Source: Balneolaceae bacterium (lineage in GTDB: Bacteria > Bacteroidota > Rhodothermia > Balneolales > Balneolaceae). From it: DNA of 64,000 bases. The stretch spans positions 62,001 through 126,000 of the forward strand of contig JAGYJQ010000003.1 in assembly GCA_018401935.1 (NCBI GenBank), read 5' to 3'. Numbering within the stretch: position 1 is the stretch's first letter; each line of letters begins with the position of its first letter. The notes under the pieces were generated by a model. The model was not told where the DNA came from. It saw only the letters and a program-made list of their open reading frames with translations, and searched no databases. Shown piece after piece: positions 16,161-24,612 of this stretch. The translations under genes and the position numbers were made by a program.

Positions 16161-18989
16161 CTATTTAGATAAATAAAGATTCTTAAACTCGAAGGGTTTC
16201 CTAAAGTGCTCATCCTTAAAGTCTTTCGCAAAATAAATACTCTCCCCCGTTGATTTCATTTCTGGCCCCAACTCTTTTTTAACCCCAGGAAATTTATCAA
16301 ATGGAAATACCGGTTCTTTTATAGCCCAGCAAGTTAATTTAGACACTAAATCAAACTCGCTTAGTTTGGCGCCCAATATCACCTTCACTCCAATGGCAGC
16401 CTCTGGCAGCTGGTTGGCTTTAGCCAGGAAAGGTATGGTACGGGTAGTTCGAGGGTTCGCTTCCAGAATATATACCTTACCGTCTTTTACAGCGTATTGC
16501 ACATTTAAAAACCCTTGTATATCCATAGCTTCCGCAATTCGCTCCTGATATGCTCGGATGGTTGCCTGAATCTCTTCTGACAAGGAGTAGGGGGGGATAA
16601 CGGCCGTTGAATCACCTGAATGTACCCCTGCTGGTTCAATATGTTGCATCATTCCAGCAATGTGAAGTTGCTCACCATCATAAACAGAGTCCACATCCAC
16701 TTCAATGGCATGTTCCAGATATTTATCAATCAAAAATGCATTTTCTGGATGAGTCTTTAGAATGTTGGCTACATATCGTTCAAGCTCCTCTTGTTTGACT
16801 GCAATCCTCATACCTTGACCGCCTAACACATAACTTGGGCGAATTAACACCGGATACCCAATACGATCAGCAATGGCTAAAGCGCCTTCTACATCGGTAG
16901 CCGTACCGTATTCAGGAAAGGGAATATCAAGGCGAATGAGTAAATTAGAAAAAGCTCCTCTATCTTCAGCAAAATCTATCCGTTCAAACTCAGTCCCAAA
17001 AATATGGATCCCCGCCTTGACCAAGCGTTTACCCAATTTCAATGCGGTTTGACCACCTACTTGGATAATGACCCCTTCTGGTTGTTCATGTTCAATGATG
17101 TCCAGTACTCTCTCCCAATAAACAGGCTCAAAATATAGTTTATCTGCAAAATCAAAATCGGTGGATACTGTTTCAGGATTACAATTGATCATAATGGCTT
17201 CGTAGCCCATTTCCTTTGCCGCCAGTACGGCATGCACACAAGAGTAATCAAACTCTATACCCTGACCAATGCGATTGGGTCCACTTCCTAATATGATCAC
17301 CTTCTTGCGATCAGACACAATGCTCTCGTTTTCACCTTCATACGCAGAATAATAATAGGGCGTTTTGGCTGGAAACTCTGCCGCACAGGTATCGACCACT
17401 TTAAATACTGATTTAAGACCCAACCCTAAACGATAGGCACGAACCTGATCATCGGTTACCTTTTCTCCCGATTTACTCACTAGCCATGCAATTTGTGCGT
17501 CCGAAAAACCTGCTTGCTTAAGTTCGTAAAGTTCTTCCTTAGTAAGTTCTTCAAGACTTTTCCCTTCGGTTCTATTCTCCAATGATACCATATACTCAAT
17601 CTGCTGAAGAAACCACGGATCTACCTTGGTGATATCGGCAATTTCATCCACAGAGCTACCCAGTTTAAAAGCATTACGAATCTGCAAACTTCGATCCCAA
17701 TACGGTTTAATCAAACGCTCCCGAACGGTCTTTCTATTAATCTCTTCATAACCATCTGCACCTAAACCGTCGCGTCCAACCTCCATACTTTGCCAAGCCT
17801 TGTTGAGTGCCTCAGGGAAATTACGCCCAATACTCATTACCTCCCCAACCGCCTTCATTTGCGTGGACAGTTCCTCATCAACCCCAGGGAATTTATCAAA
17901 ATTGAAACGAGGCACTTTACACACCACATAATCAATAGAGGGTTCAAAACAAGCAGAGGTATTTCCTGTGATTTGGTTGTCCAATTCGTCTAGGGTATAC
18001 CCAACGGCTAGCTTGGTTGCAACCTTTGCAATTGGATATCCCGTTGCCTTGGAAGCGAGTGCCGAGGAGCGACTTACCCTCGGGTTTATTTCAATCGCAA
18101 CAAACCGATCCGAACCTGGCTCCATTGCGAACTGCACATTACAACCCCCAGCAAAGGTACCAATGGAGCGCATCATTTTAATCGCTGCATTACGCAGGAT
18201 TTGTAACTGCTTATCGGTTAGCGTCTGAGTAGGAGCTACGGTAACAGAGTCCCCGGTATGCACTCCCATTGGGTCCATATTCTCAATGGAACAGATAATT
18301 ACTACGTTATCATTAGCATCCCTCAAAAGCTCTAGCTCATACTCTTTCCACCCGAAAATACTCTCCTCAATTAGAACAGAATGAACCGGACTCATTTCCA
18401 ATCCATGAAGTACTTTTTGGTCAAATTCGTCCTCTGACCAAACAATTCCACCACCTGCGCCCCCCATAGTAAAGGATGGCCGAATAACTATAGGTAAGCC
18501 CCCCAGCTCTTCCTTGATTTCCTTTGCATCTAACAGAGAATGAGCTTGTCGGCTACGGCATTGCTCAATCCCAATTTCCTCCATACGATCTCGAAACAGT
18601 TGCCGGTCTTCGGTTAGTTCAACAGCATCAATATCAACCCCAATAATTTGAATACCCTGCTCCTTCCAAAATCCTTCCTTTTCCAAATCTCTAGCCAAAT
18701 TTAGTCCCGTTTGGCCACCCATGGTTGGAAGAACGGCGTCAGGCTTTTCCTTGGCCACGATTTCTTTGATAGAATCGGTCGTCATAGGCAGCATATAAAT
18801 CGCATCCGCCATAATCGGGTCCGTCATAATCGTAGCTGGATTCGAATTTATAAGTACGATTTCATAGCCTTCTTCTTTCAAAGATCGACAAGACTGAGAA
18901 CCAGAATAATCAAATTCACATGCTTGCCCAATAACTATGGGTCCAGAACCTATAATGAGAATTTTGTTAATGTCGTTACGTCGTGGCAT
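16161..18989 (-). CDS. carB: carbamoyl-phosphate synthase large subunit, lacking the C-terminal MGS domain
   Basis: 942 aa against about 1070 in E. coli. Two ATP-grasp halves are complete: IGSGPIVIGQACEFDYSG starts the first and LGSGPNRIGQGIEFDYS the second, each followed by a GG(A/Q)G-type ATP-grasp loop (FTMGGAGGG, YVLGGQGMR). The protein ends at KDEHFRKPFEFKNLYLSK, just where the allosteric MGS-like domain would begin. It makes carbamoyl phosphate for pyrimidine and arginine synthesis, and lies 74 bases after carA. Shortened CarB is, as far as I recall, common in Bacteroidota. Confidence 0.96.
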   Translation of the reverse strand: MPRRNDINKILIIGSGPIVIGQACEFDYSGSQSCRSLKEEGYEIVLINSNPATIMTDPIMADAIYMLPMTTDSIKEIVAKEKPDAVLPTMGGQTGLNLARDLEKEGFWKEQGIQIIGVDIDAVELTEDRQLFRDRMEEIGIEQCRSRQAHSLLDAKEIKEELGGLPIVIRPSFTMGGAGGGIVWSEDEFDQKVLHGLEMSPVHSVLIEESIFGWKEYELELLRDANDNVVIICSIENMDPMGVHTGDSVTVAPTQTLTDKQLQILRNAAIKMMRSIGTFAGGCNVQFAMEPGSDRFVAIEINPRVSRSSALASKATGYPIAKVATKLAVGYTLDELDNQITGNTSACFEPSIDYVVCKVPRFNFDKFPGVDEELSTQMKAVGEVMSIGRNFPEALNKAWQSMEVGRDGLGADGYEEINRKTVRERLIKPYWDRSLQIRNAFKLGSSVDEIADITKVDPWFLQQIEYMVSLENRTEGKSLEELTKEELYELKQAGFSDAQIAWLVSKSGEKVTDDQVRAYRLGLGLKSVFKVVDTCAAEFPAKTPYYYSAYEGENESIVSDRKKVIILGSGPNRIGQGIEFDYSCVHAVLAAKEMGYEAIMINCNPETVSTDFDFADKLYFEPVYWERVLDIIEHEQPEGVIIQVGGQTALKLGKRLVKAGIHIFGTEFERIDFAEDRGAFSNLLIRLDIPFPEYGTATDVEGALAIADRIGYPVLIRPSYVLGGQGMRIAVKQEELERYVANILKTHPENAFLIDKYLEHAIEVDVDSVYDGEQLHIAGMMQHIEPAGVHSGDSTAVIPPYSLSEEIQATIRAYQERIAEAMDIQGFLNVQYAVKDGKVYILEANPRTTRTIPFLAKANQLPEAAIGVKVILGAKLSEFDLVSKLTCWAIKEPVFPFDKFPGVKKELGPEMKSTGESIYFAKDFKDEHFRKPFEFKNLYLSK

Positions 18990-19063
18990 AGTGAGTAGTA
19001 AGAGTGTTAGAGTGGGTAGTATTCGTTTAATTCTGTGACTGTTGTGCCATCGTTGATCCTAGC

Positions 19064-20176
19064 TCAAGACTTATGTTTATCCATGAGTTCCACAAATTGA
19101 TCAAACAGATAGGCTGAATCGTGAGGACCGGGTGAGGCTTCTGGATGGTACTGCACCGAAAAGCCTGGAAAGCGCTTGAAAGCCAGTCCCTCCACCGATT
19201 TATCATTCAGGTTAATGTGGGTTACTTCAGCTACATCATCGGTTACACTATCCTCTATAACCGCAAAGCCATGATTCTGTGTTGAAATTTCAACCAATCC
19301 TGTGGTTACATTTTTCACTGGTTGATTGGCACCTCTATGTCCTACAAACATTTTACCTACCTCAATCCCCTCACTTAGCGCCATTAATTGGTGGCCTAAA
19401 CATATTCCAAACAATGGTTTACCCGACGCTTTAGCAAATTCTACCACCTCTAAGGCATAATCTCCGGTTGGGTTAGGATCCCCCGGTCCATTCGAGAAAA
19501 AGAATCCATCGGCATTCCAAGCCTTCACCTCATCAATCGAACACTGAGCTGGAAAAACTCGCAAGGTGCACCCTCGTGCTAAAAAACTTTGGATAATATT
19601 TCGTTTAATTCCGTAATCAAAAGCAGCTATTCTATAGCTAGATTCTCCCTCGGGCTTATAGGTCTGAGCCTCCTTTCTAGTGACTCTAGTGGCTAGTTCT
19701 AAGCCCTCCATAGGTTCCCAATCGATCGCTTTCTGTACCAATACGTCGGGGTCTAATTCCTCGGAAGAGATGACCGCATTCATAACTCCCTTTTCCCTAA
19801 TGTGTCGGACTAACGCCCGGGTATCAACCCCTGAGATACCTACTACCTTATGATCTTCAAGATACTGCTGAAGACTGCGATCGGCTAAAGGATTACTAAA
19901 TTCATGAGAAAAGGCTCGCGTGATCACACCTGCAACCATCACCTTACGGTGCTCATCGTCCCGATCCATCGTACCATAATTACCAATGTGAGGGTAGGTC
20001 ATCATCATGAGCTGTCCGTAATAGCTAGGATCGGTAAAAATCTCTTGATACCCCGTCATACTGGTGTTAAAACACAATTCACCGCCGGTAATACCCTTAT
20101 ATCCGACCGAGAATCCATGCACGACGGTTCCATCGCTTAGTGCTAAAATTGCTTTTTCTCGAGGTTGCAAAGCCAT
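19064..20176 (-). CDS. carA: carbamoyl-phosphate synthase small (glutaminase) subunit
   Basis: 370 aa. N-terminal CarA domain (LSDGTVVHGFSVGYKG, TSMTGYQEIFTDPSY), then a class I glutamine amidotransferase domain with FFSNGPGDP, the nucleophile Cys in GICLGHQL and the His/Glu pair in VQYHPEASPGP. It supplies ammonia to CarB. First gene of carAB; its 366-base upstream region contains a terminator-like hairpin on the coding strand. Confidence 0.97.
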   Translation of the reverse strand: MALQPREKAILALSDGTVVHGFSVGYKGITGGELCFNTSMTGYQEIFTDPSYYGQLMMMTYPHIGNYGTMDRDDEHRKVMVAGVITRAFSHEFSNPLADRSLQQYLEDHKVVGISGVDTRALVRHIREKGVMNAVISSEELDPDVLVQKAIDWEPMEGLELATRVTRKEAQTYKPEGESSYRIAAFDYGIKRNIIQSFLARGCTLRVFPAQCSIDEVKAWNADGFFFSNGPGDPNPTGDYALEVVEFAKASGKPLFGICLGHQLMALSEGIEVGKMFVGHRGANQPVKNVTTGLVEISTQNHGFAVIEDSVTDDVAEVTHINLNDKSVEGLAFKRFPGFSVQYHPEASPGPHDSAYLFDQFVELMDKHKS

Positions 20177-20542
20177 AGTTAAAGAATCCTATTGGTTAGG
20201 GGGTTACTATTACAATGGCTGACACTATGATTGACTGTTAGGTCAAGAATAGTAGCCACTGGTTGATGCGAACTAAACATGCCTCTACGTCTTGAACCAA
20301 TGCTCAAAAAAAATCCGACAACGGGAACCGCGCCGGATTTTAGTGATATATAATTAGCGAAACATTTCATTAATGCTGCGACCCCTGACCTTTTGTAAGT
20401 CGCACCATCAAAGTCGTATTACCTAGTAAACATGACCTTATCGGTTTATACCTATATGAAATGAAAAACGCTATGATGAACAAGCTTAGATTGCAATTTC
20501 ACTAAGATAAACAGATAGCCTGATTGCATCAAGACCATCTTT
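20177..20542 (-). other. carAB upstream region without a convincing gene
   Basis: 366 bases between carA and the upstream operon. It holds the hairpin at 20306-20341 and a 63-codon ORF (20370 to 20179) that runs through the hairpin and is probably fortuitous. No TAnnTTTG box was found on the carA strand. The part at 20342-20540 is AT-rich and could hold the promoter. Confidence 0.5.
20306..20341 (-). terminator. terminator or attenuator hairpin in the carA leader
   Basis: On the minus strand AAAATCCG and CGGATTTT pair (plus-strand 20334-20341 and 20310-20317), with an inner CGG/CCG stem, followed by a run of T (plus-strand A at 20306-20313). It is 130 bases before the carA ATG and 202 bases after the stop of the upstream gene, so it fits a carAB leader attenuator at least as well as an upstream-operon terminator. 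Confidence 0.65.
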
Positions 20543-20902
20543 CTATTTTTTATTGCGACTGTGCGCGAGTAGTGAACTTGTTAGGGTGGCAAATCCACTT
20601 AACAAACCACCAATTACTGCGGTAATAACAATAAGAATCCAATCCTGAGTCAATCCAAAAAGCTCCGCCATGCGCGAGCTCAATACTCCATTGCTGGCCA
20701 TATGTACGTAGGTAGCATGAGCGCCCCATGCCAAGAAAACCGCAAAGAAGCCCATCCCAAAAGCTCGAATAGGAGTTACATTCATCCGATAACCAAAAAA
20801 TAATCCTGGCAAAGCAGCTGACCACCAAGGAAGGACTAAATTCAGGAAAAATGCATTCCCGGCAATTAAAAGAAATAATATAATCATGGTCTTAAACTCC
20901 AT
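20543..20902 (-). CDS. small multi-pass membrane protein, unknown function
   Basis: 119 aa with about four hydrophobic segments (IILFLLIAGNAFFLNLVLPWW; AFGMGFFAVFLAWGAH; WILIVITAVIGGLLSGFATLTSSLLAH), a basic C-terminus and no known motif. It overlaps the end of the penicillin-acylase gene by 19 bases in another frame, so the two are co-transcribed and probably translationally coupled. Another overlapping ORF in this stretch (20550-20828) is a shadow. Confidence 0.7.
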   Translation of the reverse strand: MEFKTMIILFLLIAGNAFFLNLVLPWWSAALPGLFFGYRMNVTPIRAFGMGFFAVFLAWGAHATYVHMASNGVLSSRMAELFGLTQDWILIVITAVIGGLLSGFATLTSSLLAHSRNKK

Positions 20903-23379
20903 GTGACTAATGACTTCGATTCCTGGCCCGCAGACATAGCAGAGCCAACGGGAGGTTCTTTAAAGAAGGGCAATTCATATAATTTTCCGGTTCGCCACGA
21001 TTCTATCATGTGATCATAATTTGGAGACCCAGGATTCCCAGATGCGCCTCCAGGATACACCCCCCACGCCTTGATTTCAGGCCCAAGTTCAACAATCATT
21101 CGCCAAGAAGGACCCGAACTACCTCGTGTAGCATTAACCGATTCGGCACCTCCACTACTGTAAAGGTCGTTCACTCCCAGACCATTGGTTTGAGTTAGAT
21201 GGGGTATATCGTTATTCATGACCCAGCCCCAATCCCAATCATCACTCCAGACGCCGTAAGCCTCGGTCAAGTCATTCAATGCCGAAATAAATGATCGCGT
21301 TGCTTGGTCTTCAATGGTTTCCACCGCTTCTGTAGACCGATTATCCACCATCCAGAAATTTGAGTCTTCTTTGAGCTGTTGTACCAAACGATCTCTAGCG
21401 GGGGTTCTTAATGGAAAATCAGCGTCGTATTCATCATCCAGAATGGCTCCATATAATTCATACCACCAACTTCTAAATACACTTGGAGCACGATAGGACG
21501 CATTGTTATAGTAGTTCCACGTTCGCAAAGAATCCAAGACCTCGCTTTGGGTTGCATTCAATGAATCGGTCTGAATCCAGCTTAGCATACTGGGTAATAT
21601 CTCTGCTGCATGATAGGAATAGTTATCCATCAACAATGCCTGCATGTCTTCCTTGGTTATATTTTCCAATTCCGACAAACGCTCGTTAATTCGTCGACCT
21701 CTCTCAAAAGGAGCATACACATCGTCCATGTAGTACGGATAATCAGGTGCCGTGGACTCTTGATTGGCCGAGCTCACAAATCCTCGTTCGGGATTTTTAA
21801 TAGAGGGATGATGCTCTCTGGGAATCCAACCTTGCCAATCATACAATGGATCCGTCCCATCACTTACTGTTCGCCCCTGACCATCCCATTTGTTGGGGAA
21901 TCGTCCGTTTACCCAAAGTGCAATGTCTCCATCGGAACTGGCAAATACAAAGTTTTGAGCAGGAGCTTGATAATGGGTTAGCGCTTCTACATACTCATCG
22001 TAATTTTTAGCTCTATTCAACTGATAAAAGGCTCTTATTTCGTTAGATGGCTCATGAGCAATCCATCGCAAAGCATGATAAATTGGTTCTGTAGAGCCTA
22101 CTTGCCCATCTGTACTTTGCCCATCGTTTCTTTGCCCATCTGTACTTTGCCCATTTGTAATTGCACTGCTCACTTCGGAAACAGGACCATGATGGGTATA
22201 TACAACGGTATCAATAATGGTTTCACCACCCCTGACATGAATTTCTTCGATCCGTTTCGATGTTGGTTTCCACTGCTCATCGTGCCAATAGCGATCTTTC
22301 TTTTCATTTTCGAATCGAATTTCATACCAGTCCAATACATCAGAAGCTACGTTGGTTACCCCCCAAGCAACCTGCTCATTAAACCCTATGACTACTCCTG
22401 GTGCTCCCAATAAACTGACTCCATAGGTATTCACCCCTGGGGCATGCAACTGAATCTCGTACCAAATGGAGGGAAGCGTTAACCGCAAATGGGGGTCATT
22501 GCTCAAGATGGGGTATCCGGAGGCTGTTTTCTCGCCACTTACCGCCCAATTATTACTCCCTATGCCTTCCGGCACAGGAAACGGCTGTATACTTCTCGCT
22601 ACTTTAGGCACAAAAAGAGTATCGGGTCGCCTAACCGGAACCCGTTCAAAATCCCATACTCGACTGGCTGGTATAATGGGATCTAACAAATCATGATCTG
22701 TATCAAAAAATTGTTCAATAAATTCTGGGCCAAAATAGGCCAAGGTATTACTATGGGAGACATCACTATTTCCAGCCGCTAAGGTGCGCGTCATGTTTTT
22801 AAGTAAAAGGGCCGTTTTAAGCGGATTCCATGGTTCTGGCGCTATATCTAGCAGTTTATATTCGAGGGGATATTGCTCAGGCTCCAAAGAGGATATAAAT
22901 GCATTCACCCCGGCTGAATACGCCTTAAAAATAGTCCACGAGGGTTCGTGCTTCTGAACCTCTGCTACTGCTTTTTCAGCGCCAAACACCATCCCCCATC
23001 TACGGCTTTGCCGATCTCTTTCCGCTAAAGAAGGACCAATTAATTCACTCAGGCGGCCAGCCGCATCATAGGTTTGCATTTCCATTTGAAATAACCGGTC
23101 CCGGGCTTGTAGAAATCCCTGCATAAAATAAAGGTCGTGGTCATTTTGAGCGAACACATGAGGCACCCGACGGTCGTCAAAAAAGACCTGCACAGAATCC
23201 ATTAGCCCGAGTAGTTGATCATTTAAATTAGAAGGAGGCTGCCGTTCTGCTTGCGCCCAAAACCCTCCGTCAGGATCCATAAAAGGACCCATTGGAGGAA
23301 TATTTCCCCAGCGGTTGCTCAGAACCCAAATTAAAGCAAGCCCTGCGGCTAAACTCAGGCTAAAAGGTAGGTATTTCAT
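20884..23379 (-). CDS. penicillin acylase family (S45) N-terminal nucleophile hydrolase
   Basis: 831 aa. N-terminal signal/anchor (FSLSLAAGLALIWVL). The alpha part carries the typical VPHVFAQNDHDLYFMQGFLQARDRLFQMEM. The chain-cleavage site and nucleophile Ser275 lie in GSNNWAVSG, and a beta-chain core follows (SNDPHLRL, YGVSLLGAPGVVIGFNEQVAWGVTN). It hydrolyses an amide in the periplasm; substrates in the family include penicillins, acyl-homoserine lactones and siderophore precursors, and cannot be chosen here. A four-copy 15-base repeat inserts a GQSTDGQ-type low-complexity loop at about residues 408-427. Confidence 0.92.
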   Translation of the reverse strand: MKYLPFSLSLAAGLALIWVLSNRWGNIPPMGPFMDPDGGFWAQAERQPPSNLNDQLLGLMDSVQVFFDDRRVPHVFAQNDHDLYFMQGFLQARDRLFQMEMQTYDAAGRLSELIGPSLAERDRQSRRWGMVFGAEKAVAEVQKHEPSWTIFKAYSAGVNAFISSLEPEQYPLEYKLLDIAPEPWNPLKTALLLKNMTRTLAAGNSDVSHSNTLAYFGPEFIEQFFDTDHDLLDPIIPASRVWDFERVPVRRPDTLFVPKVARSIQPFPVPEGIGSNNWAVSGEKTASGYPILSNDPHLRLTLPSIWYEIQLHAPGVNTYGVSLLGAPGVVIGFNEQVAWGVTNVASDVLDWYEIRFENEKKDRYWHDEQWKPTSKRIEEIHVRGGETIIDTVVYTHHGPVSEVSSAITNGQSTDGQRNDGQSTDGQVGSTEPIYHALRWIAHEPSNEIRAFYQLNRAKNYDEYVEALTHYQAPAQNFVFASSDGDIALWVNGRFPNKWDGQGRTVSDGTDPLYDWQGWIPREHHPSIKNPERGFVSSANQESTAPDYPYYMDDVYAPFERGRRINERLSELENITKEDMQALLMDNYSYHAAEILPSMLSWIQTDSLNATQSEVLDSLRTWNYYNNASYRAPSVFRSWWYELYGAILDDEYDADFPLRTPARDRLVQQLKEDSNFWMVDNRSTEAVETIEDQATRSFISALNDLTEAYGVWSDDWDWGWVMNNDIPHLTQTNGLGVNDLYSSGGAESVNATRGSSGPSWRMIVELGPEIKAWGVYPGGASGNPGSPNYDHMIESWRTGKLYELPFFKEPPVGSAMSAGQESKSLVTWSLRP
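22102..22161 (-). repeat. 15-base tandem repeat x4 within the acylase gene
   Basis: Units begin at 22102, 22117, 22132 and 22147, all starting TTGCCCAT on the plus strand. Units 1 and 3 are identical. The minus strand encodes five-residue steps (GQSTD, GQRND), giving an in-frame, hydrophilic, length-variable loop. Confidence 0.85.
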
Positions 23380-23456
23380 ACTGTCTTATTACTTTTTTTC
23401 CATTAAAAAAGTCTTGAATTACTGGACGAATTCAAAACCTATTATCATAAGCACCC

Positions 23457-24548
23457 CTAAAGACATGCATCTTGACTCCAAAACAACATTTTCATGCAAT
23501 AGATACTTCCTCCACTTTTCAGGAACTCATAGGTAGGTAACTCGGCTACGGTATATCCCTTGGATTCAAGAAGCCGAGCTGTTTTAGGACAGTCTGAAGG
23601 CAGTAGAATCCGTTTTCCCGAAACAGCGGTGGCATTACACGCAAAAGACTCAAGGGTTTCTCGCTCATCTATTTCTAACACCTCATCAAAAAAATGATGA
23701 ATCAATTCCAGGCCCACTTCATCAAAAGCTCTAGGATAAATCATCACGGTTTGCTCATCGAGCATACAAAAACAGGTATCCAGATGATACAGTCGTTCGT
23801 CTTGCAAACGAAGTGAAATAACAGGTACCCTTGTGAATGCGGCTAATGCCTGTAGTGCGGGCATGCTGGTTCTGAAACCATGACCCGCCCAAATAAGGGA
23901 ACGTTCTGGATGCCACTGAACATCGCCCATACCCTCAAAAAAAAGCGCATCCGAATCCGTTTCAACTGTTTTATTCACTGTATATACTGTCTGCTGGCTT
24001 ATCGTTTCTTGGCTTTCTTCGTTCTGTTGGTTAACAGGAAATATGGAATGGACAGGGTATCCTTTATGCGCTAAAACCTGATGAAGGTACGGCACTTCAG
24101 AGCGACGCATTGGGCTACGCATAGCTCCCATAAGGAAGGACGCTCCCGCCTCTTTATCCCAGAGTGGAAAGCTTTGATTCGCACAAAAAACCAAATCCGG
24201 CAATCCATTCATGCCTTTTAAGGGGTGAACATAAAGCCCCCACTCTTCAAATTGAGCCTTCACTCCTGACCATTCAAGCCAAGCTTGGTGTTTATCCACG
24301 CAACCAATCATCGATTCCATGTAAGGGTTAATCACATATTCCACATCAAAAAACTCGGGTTCGATCATCATAACCTGATCGGGCCACGGCATTTTTGGTC
24401 TCGAGGTTAATGATATATCACATTCGAGGAGACTTTGAATTACCCCAGAATTTATTCGTTCCATCCATGGCCCTCCATGATCAATTATATCGCTATTATT
24501 TGTTTGTCTTATTTGTTGTAGTACAATAGTAACAATTGACCGCAACAT
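23457..24548 (-). CDS. DDAH/arginine-deiminase superfamily hydrolase
   Basis: 363 aa from the first ATG. The recognisable family begins at VMMIEPEFFDVEYVINPYM (residue ~59), so starts at Met29 (24464) or Met53 (24392) are possible. Guanidino-modifying features include LPDLVFCANQ, FFEGMGDVQW, the His in YHLDTCFCML, and a C-terminal SGGSIYCMK with Cys351 as the likely nucleophile. Members hydrolyse methylarginine or related guanidino compounds to citrulline. It stands alone, divergent from ddl. Confidence 0.82.
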   Translation of the reverse strand: MLRSIVTIVLQQIRQTNNSDIIDHGGPWMERINSGVIQSLLECDISLTSRPKMPWPDQVMMIEPEFFDVEYVINPYMESMIGCVDKHQAWLEWSGVKAQFEEWGLYVHPLKGMNGLPDLVFCANQSFPLWDKEAGASFLMGAMRSPMRRSEVPYLHQVLAHKGYPVHSIFPVNQQNEESQETISQQTVYTVNKTVETDSDALFFEGMGDVQWHPERSLIWAGHGFRTSMPALQALAAFTRVPVISLRLQDERLYHLDTCFCMLDEQTVMIYPRAFDEVGLELIHHFFDEVLEIDERETLESFACNATAVSGKRILLPSDCPKTARLLESKGYTVAELPTYEFLKSGGSIYCMKMLFWSQDACL

Positions 24549-24599
24549 CTGCTATTTTCTACAGAATATTTAGTAGAATGTTACGACCAATTAGATTCT

Positions 24600-24607
24600 T
24601 AATTTTG
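24600..24607 (+). promoter_or_regulatory. candidate -7 box of the ddl-nadK unit
   Basis: TAATTTTG matches TAnnTTTG and ends 5 bases before the ddl ATG. If used, the transcript would start at or next to the ATG. A related string, ATTCTTATTTTGCTT, occurs upstream of mdh (about 26802). No -33 element is obvious. Confidence 0.3.
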
Positions 24608-24612
24608 CTTTT

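Noticed and set aside
20179-20370. 63-codon ORF across the carA leader hairpin, possible leader peptide as in pyrBI
   Set aside because: No ribosome-binding site, no pyrimidine-dependent slippage tract, and the peptide shows no regulatory codon run; kept only as part of the leader description.
20502-20515. Shared string AGATAAACAGATAG, also upstream of mdh near 26820
   Set aside because: Matches of this length are expected by chance in 64 kb, and the contexts differ.
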